Shown here piece by piece: positions 10,597 to 21,912 of a stretch of 64,000 nt of DNA; the stretch's first letter is position 1, and each line of letters starts with the position of its first letter. The translations under genes were made by a program, and so were the position numbers. The stretch is from Porogramme epimiltina. Lineage: Eukaryota; Basidiomycota; Agaricomycetes; Polyporales; Polyporaceae. A model generated the notes under the pieces. That model saw only the letters and a program-made list of their open reading frames with translations. It had not been told where the DNA came from and did not search any database. Location of the stretch: contig FTLJ01000248.1 in NCBI GenBank assembly GCA_900155495.1, forward strand, positions 1-64,000, written 5' to 3'.

Positions 10597-12599
10597 TCAG
10601 CGGATCGTGCACTTGTCGAACACACTCTCCTGCCGCTCCGCGCGCTCGGGCGGGCCCCACACGCGCCACATCTTCATCGCCTCCTCGTACGGGCAGATCG
10701 TGAACACGCTCGTCCCGTCCGGCCCTAGGCACGCGTGCCCGATCGGGCCCTGGTGCGCGGGCACGCTCACGATGCGCCGCAGGCTCGGGTACGCGTGCAC
10801 CGCGAGCGCGTTCGTGAGTGGGGTCTTCGCCGAGATCGGGCGCTCGCGCCGCCGCCCTGCGCCCGCGGCGTTGGAGCCGGATGGGCCCGCGGATGCGGAC
10901 GCGTTGGAGGAGGAGGGGAGGTTCGGGCACGAGTCGTTCGCGCCGCCGCGGGGGAGCCACGAGATGCCGTGGGTGGAGAGGAGCTCCTTGCAGTGGGGGG
11001 ACCAGACGAGGGAGGTGACGGAGGTGTTGAGCGGGATGATGTGCACGGGCGGCGCGGTGCCGAGCGTGTTGTTCACGTTCCAGACGCGGATCTTCCCGTC
11101 GGGGTACATGGTACCTGTTGCGAGCAGTTCTGGCTTCCAAGGGCACCATGCCAATGCCTAGGGAGGGGGTCAGTAAGCATGTCCTCGTTGTACGAGGGGC
11201 GGAGGGTGCTTACCTTGGTCGGTGCGTGGTGCTTCATCTTGCTGCCCCACCGTTTCTCTTCCGTGAGCGCCTTGCTCGCTCGCGCGTCCCAAAGCTGCAC
11301 GACGCCAGCCTGGTCGCTACTGGCGAGGATGTGCCCGTCGTGCCGCCAGCGGAGTCCGTGTACCTTGTCACGATGCATGTTCAAACGCCCGATCGACTGC
11401 CTGGTGCGGTGGTCATACAGCGAGATAATGCCGTCCCCGAGGCCGGTTGCGAGCACGTTCCCGCACCACGACAGGCCGCCGACGTCCGCTTCGTCCTCCT
11501 CGTTCCACCGCATGAGCGACTGCTGCGTGTCCGCGTCCCAGAGGTGCATCTCGCCGTTCATCGTCCCCGCCGCGAGCATGTGCGGCAGCTCCGGCGCCCA
11601 CTCGATCGAGCCCAGCCGGCCGCGGTTGCGCTGTGGCAGCTTGAAGAGGTGGCAGATCTTGCGCGTGTCGAGCTCCTGGAAGTACACGTCGAACCCGCAC
11701 GCGACCGCGATCGCGTTCCGGGACGACCACGACATGGGGTACGCGAAGAGGTCCTGGGGGATGCCCGGCCCGTCGAGCGCGAGCAGGAACTGCTTCCGCG
11801 CGCCGAGATGGGACTCGGCCGATGACGGGGAGACCTTGTGCGGCTTCTTCTTGAGTTGGAAGAAGTTCAGTCGGTGTCTGTTGAGGAACGTGTTGTTCTT
11901 CTTATCTTTGTTCGTGTCTGTGTATTGGAGGACTCGATCGTCGGCGAGACCGAAGAACTTCGCCATGCGTTGTGTTCGTGGGGTCGTTTGGAGAGGAATA
12001 ACATGGTCTTTTGGTGCAGAGATGAACCGGTCGGACTGCAAATGCGTGTTAGTATGAACCACTTCGATGCACCCACCCAGCCGTCAACGCATCGTCAACT
12101 CCGGATAGTCTCATCGTGGTCCCAGAGCTAATGGAAACGAGATGAAGGACGTGAAGTGAGGACATGGCAGTCCCCTCACCACCATCCTTCTCTCCATCAG
12201 ACGGCACGGACCGTCTTCCGGAGCATCTCCAATTCCAGCACTTCAGCCACACAGGCCACAAGGTCCGCCACCATACCGCAGCCACAACATCCACCCTCAC
12301 GTATTCCCTCCTCTTCCTTCGAGGGCTGCATAGGACTTGCACACGACAATCATCCCCACCACATCCTCCCCGTCACGACGCGCGCCTCAAGTGACAAAGC
12401 TCTGACCACTCACCACATCGACCTTGCTGCCCGACGCAAATCCCGCGCCGACGCCCTCGTCAAACTCCCTGTCCTCGTCCGCGAGGGACATCCGTCGCCG
12501 TTTCGCCGCCGTGTAGAGGTTGGGGGTGATCATGTGTGGCGCTCCCCGCTTCCGCGTCGGGAGCGGGGTCGACGGCGCACTCTTGCTGCTGCCGTCCAT
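10597..12599 (-). CDS. Cdc20/Fizzy-family APC/C activator, WD40 protein
   Basis: Would bind the anaphase-promoting complex and present substrates for ubiquitination. Exons on the minus strand: 12599-12414, 12035-11214 and 11157-10597, about 522 residues. The second and third exons carry a WD40 propeller with blades ending in IRVWNV, MHLWDAD, ISLYDHR and VQLWDAR. The last two residues are Ile-Arg, the IR tail by which Cdc20/Cdh1 proteins dock on APC/C. Near the start of exon 2, SDRFISAP resembles the C-box (DR[F/Y]IPxR) but has Ser in place of Pro and lacks the Arg. Exon 1 (with KRRR) joins in phase, but the intervening intron is 378 bases, so a small extra exon could be missed; its 3' end has a perfect TACTAAC branch site. 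The divergent propeller entry and C-box suggest a specialised (possibly meiotic) member; that is inference. Confidence 0.8.
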
Positions 12600-13530
12600 A
12601 TTGAGGTTACTAGGATATGCTCCGGGCTTATGCTTGTGTATGAGATAGGGACGGCCGCGGATTGGAGGGATATGGAGGGGAAGATGGTGGTGGTTGGTGG
12701 GAGAGAAGGTTGTGGCACGTGTGGCTGGACCACCGAAATAATATCCTTCTTATGATGGGTCCCGTGTTTCGAACTGCTCTGGTTGCTGTATAATGCATAG
12801 CCCCGGGGTTAAAACCGTAGCTCTTATAGCATCGTAAGTGCTTTGTGTAGTGCTCCTCAATGAGAGGGAGTTACGACCTTCACGGCCATGAGGCTACCGA
12901 ACGTCGATCACGTGACCGAAACGCAGCTCTGGACCCTGGGTAAGCGGGCAGAATTAGTCGCGAAGGACCCAACTTCGGGCCAAAGCGGACCGACTTGATA
13001 GTATATAACGTCCATACGTTGTTTGAGTAGATCTTTCGCACGAGTAGAGAAGAAAAGAGGTAAATAGGACCGTAGATAATCGGCGCCTTCATATACTCTG
13101 GCTCGAGCAGGAGCTCAACACATGAAAACGTGCCGACTTTGGTCATGCAGGTTCTACGCTTAGGGCAATAAAATCCTGAGAATGTAGTACATCGGTGGAG
13201 CAGACACAAACAAACCTTCACTGGATCGAAAGGGTCTCCACAATGGACGCCTTTGCCATTTGTGCTCAACGCCGTTACCACTTTCCATTGGATGGATTAT
13301 ACTCCCACAAGCCCACCAAGACGTTAGGAGTCCAACCAACACCGTTTACATTGTCCTACACAGCAAATCGACGGATACATCATGAAATCGTTAGGTCATT
13401 ACATCGTTACAGGTCGTTAGTACGAGTGGGGTCGCCGGGTCGGCAAGAAGAGAACCGCAGAAATAATGGTATAAATAGACTCTCCTCAACAATCCTTCCT
13501 CCAAGAAGCCTCTGAAACGGCAGCTTGTCC
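12600..13530. other. intergenic
   Basis: No coding exon recognised on either strand. Moderately AT-rich, with scattered short frames without domain features. Confidence 0.6.
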
Positions 13531-14426
13531 TCACAGGAGCACCGCTACAATGCTCGCCGCGAGCGCAGCGACAATAGCGTGCAACGGCGAGACGTGCTGT
13601 GACGCCCCGCTCGTGGTTGACGTTGCACTGGCGGCTGCGGTCGTTGACGACGGAGACTCGCCGTCTGTGTTTGAGACATTGCCCAGGAGGGTGCTCTCGA
13701 GTGCGCAGATGGAGCGCATACCGCTGACGACCGAGGGTAGGTCTTCCGAATCGGCGTCGAGGAACGACGTCTGGTTGGTCTTGATGAAGCTACGGAGGTG
13801 TCAGGAAAGCGCATAAAGGCAGGAGAACTCGGTGCATACCAGTCAACGCATTGAGGGTATGCTGAGATTGATGTGAGCATTGAAACGAGAGGAAAGACGC
13901 CTGAACTTGGACATACCACTCTGGAAGGTATCCGTGCAAGCGCATTCGATGACGTCGATGAAAGCACCCGGGTTGAAAATGATCTAGGGGAGGGTATGGT
14001 CAGAACGCTTGCTCTGGACGCCTTTCGTAACGCAGCCCTTCCGCGCTCTTCTCCCGCGCTCGTATGCACCTTTCACAACACACATCCCTCTCCCGCCGCA
14101 TTCATCTCTGCTTCCCTTGCTACCACCCATATATGGTCCTCCCTCCCTCTACGCGCATCCCGGACAAAAGAACTCACCATGGTGAAATTCTGGAGGACGG
14201 GGGCCGCTTGCGCGCAACTATTGATGTTGGCATAGTTCTGCTCACAGATGGGGCAGGACGCAATGTCGCTAGGGAACGTCGGCTCGGCCGTCTGCCTGGC
14301 CACGCGGGTAGGGCTGCGGCCAGTGAGGGGCGTTGCGACGGGCAAGACGGGCGAAGCGAGCGCAGAGAAGAGGAAGGAGAGGAGTGCGAAGGAGATCGCG
14401 AGCGCCTGAGGAGCGAAGCGGGCCAT
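13531..14426 (-). CDS. secreted cysteine-rich GPI-type protein of unknown function
   Basis: Four exons on the minus strand (14426-14178, 13983-13917, 13861-13840, 13789-13531) encode 198 residues with consistent phases; exon 3 is 22 bases. Residues 1-24 form a clear signal peptide. The mature part has spaced cysteines: CPICEQNYANINSC, then IECACTDTF, then YPQCVDCF, and a single Cys near MRSICALES. The tail is Ser/Thr/Ala-rich and ends in a hydrophobic helix (IVAALAASIVAVLL), suggesting a GPI anchor at the plasma membrane or wall. The pattern resembles a family of small secreted basidiomycete proteins, but I do not know a function. Intron 1 (194 bases) is longer than the rest, so its borders are the least certain. 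Confidence 0.75.
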
Positions 14427-15280
14427 TGTCTCTGGGTATTTGGCGGGCGATCGTGAAGGTCGTTACAGCAGTGGCTTGTCCGGATCGGCGGCGAGAGCAC
14501 AAAAGAGCGGGGATGCTGAGGCCGCGGGATGTGGGAGGATGCAAGCTGCTGGGGAAGGGAGCCCTCTGCGACTTGCCGGGAAGTCCGCGAAGCCGGTCAG
14601 ACCACCTGACCACGTCAAGTCACGGCCGAGACTGAATTGATCGCCGTGCACCCCCTCTCTTCTCCGCTATCATGACGGCGGCGAGCATGCCCAATGCCAA
14701 TAGCTTCCCGAGCAATGCATGTTTCTGCATTTGGTAGAGTCAAACAGGTGAGCCCGAGTGTAGCTACGAGTTAAGGACGATCAATGTTAAGACTAATGAA
14801 TCCGTATAGTGGGATCAGCACAGTGCTCGTCAATGACACTATTTTGAGGGTCAAAACACACACATATGCGTCCTAATGAACTCTGTCGAAGGCAGAGTCG
14901 GTGCCATATGCCCTATATTGAACCATTCAGACGCGTCAATGACATTTTGCATATAACGCCCCATCATCAATGATCCCACGAGCCATTGCCTGTAGCATGC
15001 GACGAAAACTAAGTTCCCACTCTTGGAATTGAAACTTATGTGCCAAATCCAGAGCTTCTCCCATGGCCAACCCGTACCTGCACCTACACCCCAAGCCATG
15101 GCCGTATTACACAGTGTTGCTGCCACACCGGGCTCTGCCCCTCGGCCCGTGGTGCTCCATGACGATGCGTGCGTTCTGTTCATCGGGCCGTCGATGTGTT
15201 CGTATATGACAAAAGTTGCACGCTGATCGCATCCTGCAGGGGGCTCTACTTTATGCGCAGAACCAGCGGTAGGGATCGTG
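14427..15280. other. intergenic upstream of MDR copy 3
   Basis: A 184-codon frame on the minus strand (15405-14851) crosses this interval but runs into the conserved promoter block of MDR copy 3 and has no domain signature, so it is not called. Nothing else seen. Confidence 0.55.
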
Positions 15281-15371
15281 TCTGACAAATCAACTGCATT
15301 ACCAATCACAACGAAGTTGAATCCCGCTGAAACGGAGAAGAGCTTCGAGTGCAGTAGGGGCGAGAATAAAA
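15281..15371 (+). promoter_or_regulatory. conserved promoter block of MDR copy 3
   Basis: TCTGACAAA at 15281-15289, TTACCAATCAC at 15299-15309 and GAGAATAAAA at 15362-15371 repeat the elements found upstream of MDR copy 1. The 18-base start-to-start spacing of the first two is identical, and the TATA-to-ATG distance is similar (about 114 bases). The sequence between the elements is only loosely conserved, which argues for selection on the sites. Confidence 0.6.
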
Positions 15372-15484
15372 TCCCAGCGGTGGCGGCCTTTGGCAAACCA
15401 GCCACTCTATCTGTTCACACCCTTTTCACCCACTCTTCCTAGAAGCACTCTGTTGCACAAGCATCAGCACCTCCCCGTCACGAT

Positions 15485-16864
15485 ATGTCTGCCCCGTTAA
15501 CCACCCGCGAGTACCGACTTCCAAAGGTCAGTGTAAGTTTCTCTAGGTTGTCAGTTTGTGGACGGCGTGTATGCTATCCTAGATCGATGGCTTCCATAAC
15601 CTTACGCTGGTCGAAGCACCGATTCAGAACCTGAAGGGCACGGAGGTCCTCGTTAAAGTTCATGCCGTATCCCTGCAGGTACGTATCTGTCATATCTTTT
15701 ACTCGCTCCCGTCCCCTTCATGGAATATTCTTGTTGCATGTATGACGCTTTCGGAGTCTAACTATGAGCCATCTGCACAGTATCGCGACCTCCTCGTGGC
15801 AACAGGGGGCAACCCCGTCACTCAGAAGGATAACGTAGTGCCGGGGTCCGACATGGCGGGGGAGATCGTCGCGCTCGGCGCCGAGGTCAAGGGGTGGGCT
15901 TTCGGCGAGCGCGTCTGCGCTAACTTGTCGATCGACTACATCTTTGGCGACATCACGCTGGCGAATATGGACGCCAGCCTCGGTGCGCCTATCGACGGCG
16001 TGCTGACGGAGTACAAGGTCCTCCCTGTTCATGTGAGTCCCGCCCCACACCACTACTTTCCGTTGACCAAGCTCATCGACGTGGCACAGTCGCTCGTTCG
16101 CATTCCAGAGCATTTGAGCTACGAAGAAGCTTCAACCCTCCCCTGCGCCGCGCTCACCGCATACAACGCCCTCCTCGGGCCCGCAAACACTCTCAAGGGC
16201 GGCGACGTTGTGCTGGTCCTCGGCACCGGCGGCGTGTCCATCTGCGGCCTCCAGCTGGCGGTAGCGTCGGGCGCGACGGTCATCGTGACGTCATCCTCTG
16301 ACCGGAAGCTCGAGGTCGCGAAGAAGCTCGGCGCGGCGCACGTCATCAACTACAACACTACACCGGACTGGGACAAGGAGGTGTTAGAGATCACGGGCGG
16401 GCGAGGGGTGGACCGTGTCCTCGAACTTGGAGGGGCGGGAACGATCCTCAAGTCGATCAACTGCACGCGCTATGGGGGTTCTATCGACCTTATTGGATAT
16501 ATGGCTGGGGTAAGTGGCTGAACAGTTTCCGTGATCGCCCAAGCGCTTACTTACACTTCACTTTCCAGCATGCGGATGTCAGCAGCCTTCCTTTGGACGT
16601 ACTCCGCAAGGGAGTCGTCATGCGCGGCATCCTCATCGGTTCGCGCGCTCAGTACGCCTATTCGATGCCCCTGAAACTTGCGGGATACTGATGTCGACAT
16701 TCTCCTCCTGCAGGTTCGAGGACATGAATCGCTTGATCGGCGCAGTCAAGTTGCGTCCATTGGTCGACAAGGTGTTCGACTTTGAGCGCCTGAGAGAGGC
16801 TTATGAGTACCTTCAAGGGCAGCGGCACGTCGGAAAGGTGGTGGTGAAGGTTTCCAAAGACTGA
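15485..16864 (+). CDS. zinc-independent MDR oxidoreductase (quinone oxidoreductase-like), copy 3
   Basis: Third paralog of the set. Exons 15485-15526, 15583-15678, 15781-16032, 16090-16509, 16569-16651, 16714-16864 again measure 42, 96, 252, 420, 83 and 151 bases; 347 residues. The segment VVPGSDMAGEIVALGAEV and the cofactor loop VLGTGGVSICG are present; a Leu replaces the Gln found in the other two copies just before this loop. C-terminus HVGKVVVKVSKD is conserved. It lies 5.3 kb from copy 2, separated by two minus-strand genes, and shares its promoter block with copy 1. No zinc ligands. Predicted soluble NADPH-dependent reductase; substrate unknown. Confidence 0.92.
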
Positions 16865-17508
16865 GCTTCCAGAAGCTAGCAAGAGTCGGCTCGACATGCA
16901 TAGTACAGTGCTTCCTTGCCTCAAGCTTATCTTATGCTGCTTCAGCGACCACGCTTCGTTCCATTCTGTCCCCCTTTTCACACGACCGACCCGTACTATG
17001 AAAACGTTAATTCATACTACTCAAACCAAGACTCGTGCAAGACCGTTTCCACCTTCATATAATTCGTGCACGCTCGAACCCCACTTATGCTCAAGTTGGC
17101 GAACAGCATTCACGGTGGCTTCGAATGAGCCAACAACGGAAACTCGATGGGTCATGACAACCCTCTTATGGAGCGACAAGAGTCCCAACATTGCACGACA
17201 AGACACCGCGACGGAGTCAGCCGAAGTGAGTCTCGCTTTTGAATTGAGAAGGTGAGTTTACCTTTCAATGACATCACTCCGTCCAACCTGTGGAGTCGGC
17301 CGCTGACACCGATCTGTCCAGTAAATGCGATCGAGCCACTTGCACGCTCTTCACTATCCTTCGGCCTTATTCCGGTCACCGTGAAAAGGCTCTTTTGTAT
17401 GACGTATCCCCACGGACTTCGACGGAGCCACCGCATACGCCAGAACATGGGCCTGCGGGCGCCCTTCATAAGCGAGGCATTCCGGTGGTGTCTTCCACGA
17501 CGAGCGCC
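16865..17508. other. intergenic, 5' region of the peroxygenase-like gene
   Basis: Open frames here are short and overlapping. No exon could be joined in phase to the peroxygenase gene with any confidence, so this is taken as 3' region of MDR copy 3 plus promoter and leader. Confidence 0.5.
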
Positions 17509-18340
17509 ATGACCGCCGAAGAACACTCCGGAGACCCGCACCTCTACATGCACCCGGGTCCATTCGCCAGCCGCTCTCCATGCCCTGCGCTCAACACCCT
17601 TGCAAATCACGGCTACCTGTACGTCTATCTTCTTCTCGTCGCTCAAGCATGTCTTACTGAGCGCCTGCAGTCCGCGCGACGGCCGCGCGCTCACACTTAC
17701 CCAGCTCGTCACCGCAATTCAAACCGTCTACGGCCTCTCCCGAACCGTCGCATTCATCCCTGCGTTTCTCGCGCTCGCCGCCTGCGGCTACTGGTCGTGG
17801 CACCCCTCCTCCAGCTCCCCGTCCTCTCGCTCGAGCATCCTCCCAACGCGCGTGGTCGACCTCCACGCCCTCGCACGACACTCGGGCATGTTCGCGCTCG
17901 AACACGACGCGTCGCTCGTGCACGTCGACGCGCCCGACGGTCAGACGCCGTTCGCGTCCACGATCGTCGACAGCGTGCTCCTGACCCAGCTGCTCCACGC
18001 TGCGCCCGAGGGGTGTGAGACGCTGAGTCTGGAGGATCTGTGCGAGGCGCAGGTCGCGAGGCGCGCGGCGGCGCGCCCGCTGGGGATGAGGGAGGCGCTC
18101 GCGGCGAGGACCGAGCTGGCTCTAATTTGCGAGGTGCTCGGAACTCGAGAAGAGAAGAGACCTGCCGGCGGGGAGTCTGGCATTCACGTCCCTAAAGTGT
18201 TCTTGGAGCAGTGGTTGGAGGAGGAGAGGTTACCTGACGGCTGGAGGGCTCCTGAGAGGGAGGTGGGGCTCGTGCGTGTTCTAGGGCGCGTGCGCGAAAT
18301 AGGGAAAATCGAAGGGAAGCTGAGAGAGCAGGGAGATTAA
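17509..18340 (+). CDS. heme-thiolate peroxidase (short UPO / chloroperoxidase family)
   Basis: Peroxidase family 2. Members carry heme bound through a Cys thiolate and oxygenate or halogenate organic compounds with H2O2. Exons 17509-17618 and 17671-18340 give 259 residues. The proximal signature SPCPALNTLANHGYLPRDGR spans residues 23-42 with Cys25 as heme ligand. The motif EHD at residues 114-116 followed by ASLVH matches the distal acid and metal-site region of short UPOs. The family's C-terminal region appears as EERLPDGWRAP. No signal peptide is visible before the PCP motif, unlike many secreted UPOs; an upstream exon may be missed, or the protein may be intracellular. A hydrophobic stretch (residues 63-78) is part of the fold in relatives. 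Its neighbour is an MDR reductase, so a detoxification context is conceivable. Confidence 0.85.
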
Positions 18341-19008
18341 CAATAGCTTGAAAGATATTTTCACGGGCCTTTTGCATATCTCTGATATCAGCGAACTTTT
18401 TCAACTTTGAGAGGAGCGCCCTCTTGCCACCGCATGGAATTTCGTATTTACAACCCGCTGGCTTCTTCGGTTTCCAAAGGGCAGCGACAACAGGTAGCAT
18501 ATCAAGGTTTGTGTACGGGAATAAATGCGGCGCCATCGAGTGTGCAGTAAGACACAACGCAAACGTAAGATTCTTGTTCGGGGGGTGTGCCTCTGTGACA
18601 TGTTCTAGTGGTATGAAACCGTAATCAAAGTCCACAGTGTTATAAGAGCAAAGGGTCTGGATCTAGGGCTGGTCAACACTTAAGTATGAATTAGCACTCT
18701 ACCGGGCCACGACTCGAAGCTTCGCGGGCGACAATAAGGATGGGGATGGTGTCAAATGGAGTGGCGTGAGCACTCAGTGAAGTTGATTCGTCGAGGTCCG
18801 AGACTGCTATGTATCGGTACTGGCGCAAGGCGATAGTATACAAAAGGGGAAACAAGATGGTACGTAAGCAGGACGGAACTTGAACGTAAAGGAATGGGCA
18901 TGCGGATGTGAGCAATGCCTTCACAGAGGCACATGAATGAGAAGGTGGACCAGGTCCACACGAAAACGGTATAAGCGCGGAACGAGTGTCATTAGGAGCG
19001 CCCTTAAC
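18341..19008. other. intergenic, convergent 3' ends
   Basis: Between the peroxygenase-like gene (plus) and helix-bundle gene A (minus). AT-richer than its flanks. Short frames on the minus strand have no domain signature and are not called. Confidence 0.55.
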
Positions 19009-19981
19009 TTATGAGCGGCTACCTAAAAAAAAAGGCGCCATGCGCCATGGGCGTTTACCTGTGCGGATGGCAGGGCTCAGTAGCGCTCTTTTATAAAGGA
19101 TACTCGGAAACCTCACCTTGACTTGTACCGTCATCATCGGTACGCACGACTGCATTGTAGCTGGGTGGGTCGCCGCCGGCATATGGGAAGCGATAGTTCG
19201 CAGCTCCACCATTACTGCCTTATGATTCTGGGCGTCGAGGGCTCGTTTACTCATCCTCTCCTTCATCTATCGAGGAGCAAGTACAGAATGTAAGCTGCGT
19301 GATGTCTAGATGAGAAAAATTGAGGAGCCCACTTCAAATATAGTGATTGCTTGAGCTAGATCTTGTTGAGCTCTCTTGGTCACTTTGGCGTGGCGGTCTT
19401 TTCCGATGAGGCGGCGAAACGTGTTACGAGTACTGAGGTACTTCATCTCTGTGGAGATGGAGCGCAACCCCCTGGGCACCATAGCGAGTTAGAAGTCTGG
19501 GAGATTGCTAACTCGAGCTGTTATGCTCACTCAAGAAGGACATCTACCGCTCTCAGGAACTCCGCGTCCTTTGCCTGGTCCGGCAGCCCTATCACGGCCT
19601 CCACGATGACTTCCAGCATCTTCTCCGCAACCTCGAAAAGCTCAACCGCCTTCTCCTTGTTGTTCTTCGCTTCCTATTAGTCACTAGATATTGGCATAGT
19701 ATAGGTGAAGTCCTGTAACTAGTACGCACCTCAGCGTATTTGACGATCAATAGACCAGTTTCGACTACTGCTTGCACAGGGCCCGGAAGAACCGACGTGA
19801 AATTCTTGAGGATCTCTAGCGACGTTTTCGCCGCACCAAGCCCGGGGAGCATGCGCTTGGTCTTCGATTCGGTAGGATTGACATTGCCTTGGGAATGAAC
19901 AGCAGGGGAAGAGGGGTGGTGCTTGGGGCCGTTGAGACGTGAAACAACGAGACGAGACGATGGGCGAATGGCGAAGCGCAT
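19009..19981 (-). CDS. MLKL/HeLo-like four-helix-bundle protein (copy A)
   Basis: Exons on the minus strand 19981-19730, 19673-19531, 19471-19333 and 19266-19009 give about 263 residues. After a basic leader (MRFAIRPSSRL) comes an amphipathic helical domain: LPGLGAAKTSLEILKNF, VLPGPVQAVVETGLLIVKYAE, then KNNKEKAVELFEVAEKMLE, LPDQAKDAEFLRAVDVLLE and LRSISTEMKYLSTRNTFRRL. By its helix pattern and spacing this resembles the N-terminal domain of MLKL and the related fungal HeLo-type bundles found on NLR-like and kinase proteins. No kinase, NTPase or repeat domain follows, so this is a stand-alone domain. The last exon could instead be spliced after VQVK (19117), giving a shorter tail. Paralog at 27103 shares exons of exactly 143 and 139 bases. 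Family assignment is by eye. Confidence 0.68.
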
Positions 19982-20345
19982 TGTGTACGACAAGAATGAG
20001 GGAAAACACTTGGGGAAGATGCTACTAGAGAGGCCGACGTGCAACGGGATGGGCAGGTCGGCGGCAGCGGGCTCCAGGACGGTATCCTAGGGTTCCACTT
20101 GCCTTGACCCAAGGATCACAGCCTTGAGATTACGCGAATGTGGTCGGGAAACGCTGCCTGCAGGTGCTCTCACCTCCGCCCCTCTCTACTTGATGAATCG
20201 GCGGTGCTGCAGCTGCTGGAAATCCGTTGGCACTGTATGTTTCTCGCTTTCGTCTTGCGATTGAAGTCGTGTATGTGATTCAAACAATAGTGCTATAGAT
20301 ACAAAACCATTGAAGGGAAACAATATGTTGAACCTGTGACCAACC
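19982..20345. other. intergenic, tandem minus-strand genes
   Basis: Holds the promoter of helix-bundle gene A and the 3' end of the Nudix gene. No coding exon supported. Confidence 0.55.
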
Positions 20346-21513
20346 TCAGTTTGACCAGCCAGATGCACTCCCGCGTCTCTCCGGCACCGCTGCACGGCCT
20401 CGCGAAGCGTCTTCATTTCCGCGGTCGGACGTGCTCGCTCGGTGCTGCGCAGCAAGCTCCTCTTGACGGCGGCGACGCTCTGCCCTCTCCCTTGCATCAT
20501 TGCGCTCATTAATGCCTGAGATGATCCTCTCGACTTTCGCGGGATCCGCCAGCCGGAGAGTTTCCAGCCACCGTTGGTACGCGAAGCACATGATTGGCAA
20601 GTGGGCGCTGCTCAGTATCGACTGCGCAACTTCATACTCCACGAGGTATGTCTGGTAGTTGACCTCGTCGGGCATGCCCGTGCCTTGTTCAGGTACCTAT
20701 GAGCGCGATCATTCAGCCGCGTGCGTGACGAGGAAGCGGAGGAGAGGGTGTACGCACTGCGTCGTCAGGAATCTGACCGACGTACCAGAATGTGAGGTAC
20801 TCCCCGGCGGAGCTACGCCCGCCGCTCTGAAAATATTGTGTTCCAACGTATATGGGTTCTGTGGAGGGAGCTAGTTCCCTGTCGGTTGGACCAGGATCCG
20901 GCGCGTTGTGTGGGAAGAGGATGGGGAGGAACGTTACACGCAAGCCAGACTGTACAAGGTTGCGCAGCAGTCAGCATGTGGACGCCAACACATCACAGGG
21001 ATGTTTTTTGGGGGAGGAGGGTTCGGATATGGGGACATGAAACCCAAGACCACATACCTCCTCGTATGCCTCGCGAAGCGCTGTCTGCTCGAGCGATTCC
21101 CCCACGTCCTTCCGCCCCTTCGGCAGAAAGTAGGTTGTGTAAGTGCGCCCACGCCTATCCCGTCTCTCATCACTGAGGATGACCACTTTTCCCGTGGATG
21201 GTTGGATAACAACCATGCCGGCCCCGAGCATGAAGTCCACCCCGCACCATAGGCTGTTCGGGACAGAGGGAGTGGAGAAATGTGAGAGAGGCAATGGGTC
21301 GGGGGCTACGTAGCTGGATGAAGAGCTGTCGGGGCCCCCCGTAGTAGATGCATGAGTAGTGGCTTGGAGCGACGCGCGGTTCCGCTGCGAGGTCCGTTCG
21401 GCGGTGGTGTGCGCCTGGTCCGCCGCGCGCGCCGCTCGGGGACCACGAGCGCGTGTACTAGCAGTATGGGCAGCATACTGCGGACGATCGTGAGGGCGGG
21501 TGGATGTGTTCAT
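20346..21513 (-). CDS. Nudix hydrolase
   Basis: Hydrolyses a nucleoside diphosphate linked to another moiety. Exons on the minus strand 21513-21058, 20949-20758 and 20696-20346 encode 332 residues. The complete Nudix box GX5EX7REUXEEXGU is visible as GRKDVGESLEQTALREAYEE at residues 133-152, continued by SGL across the intron, so metal-binding glutamates are intact. A beta-rich entry (GAGMVVIQPSTGKVVILSDE) precedes it. The N-terminal 100 residues are Ser/Thr/Gln-rich and low complexity, and the C-terminus is a charged helix (NERNDARERAERRRRQEE). Start chosen at the ATG of MNTSTRP; an in-frame ATG 120 bases upstream (21633) is the alternative. Diverges from the F-box gene across about 400 bases. 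Substrate not predictable. Confidence 0.85.
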
Positions 21514-21912
21514 CTGTGCGTGGTGAGGAGGGTCAGTCTGGGTGTTAGTGGTGGGAGGTGGCTGGGGGGTCGTGTCGTCCTGAGATTGCCAAGTGGTGGG
21601 GAGAAACCGGGATATGCTCCATCTGGTATTCATAGGGGGTGCAAAGGCCAGGAACGGGTGGCAAAAAAGAACCAAAGCGTTGTGCTGTGGTCATGGGCTG
21701 AGATAGCAGTTGCAATTGTCACGGGGATGCCACAATGAGAGTAATAGCGCCACGTGGGAGATTAGATCTCGGTCAAATGTTGGGCGGACGATTTGATCTC
21801 CGCGCGCTCCTGCCTGATGCGGAACCTCCCCGAGGGCGTGAGCAGAGCATCTCTTCTCTGTTTCCCCGACCCCTCCTCGTCGACCTCGACGCCCCCGACC
21901 GCCTCCCCAGCC
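21514..21912. promoter_or_regulatory. divergent promoter region, Nudix / F-box genes
   Basis: About 400 bases separate the start codons of two divergently transcribed genes, so the interval must hold both promoters. No clear TATA box was seen on either strand; the plus side is C/T-rich close to the F-box start. Confidence 0.5.

Noticed and set aside
14851..15405. 184-codon open frame on the minus strand
   Set aside because: It covers the conserved promoter elements of MDR copy 3, has no domain signature and no paralog upstream of the other MDR copies.
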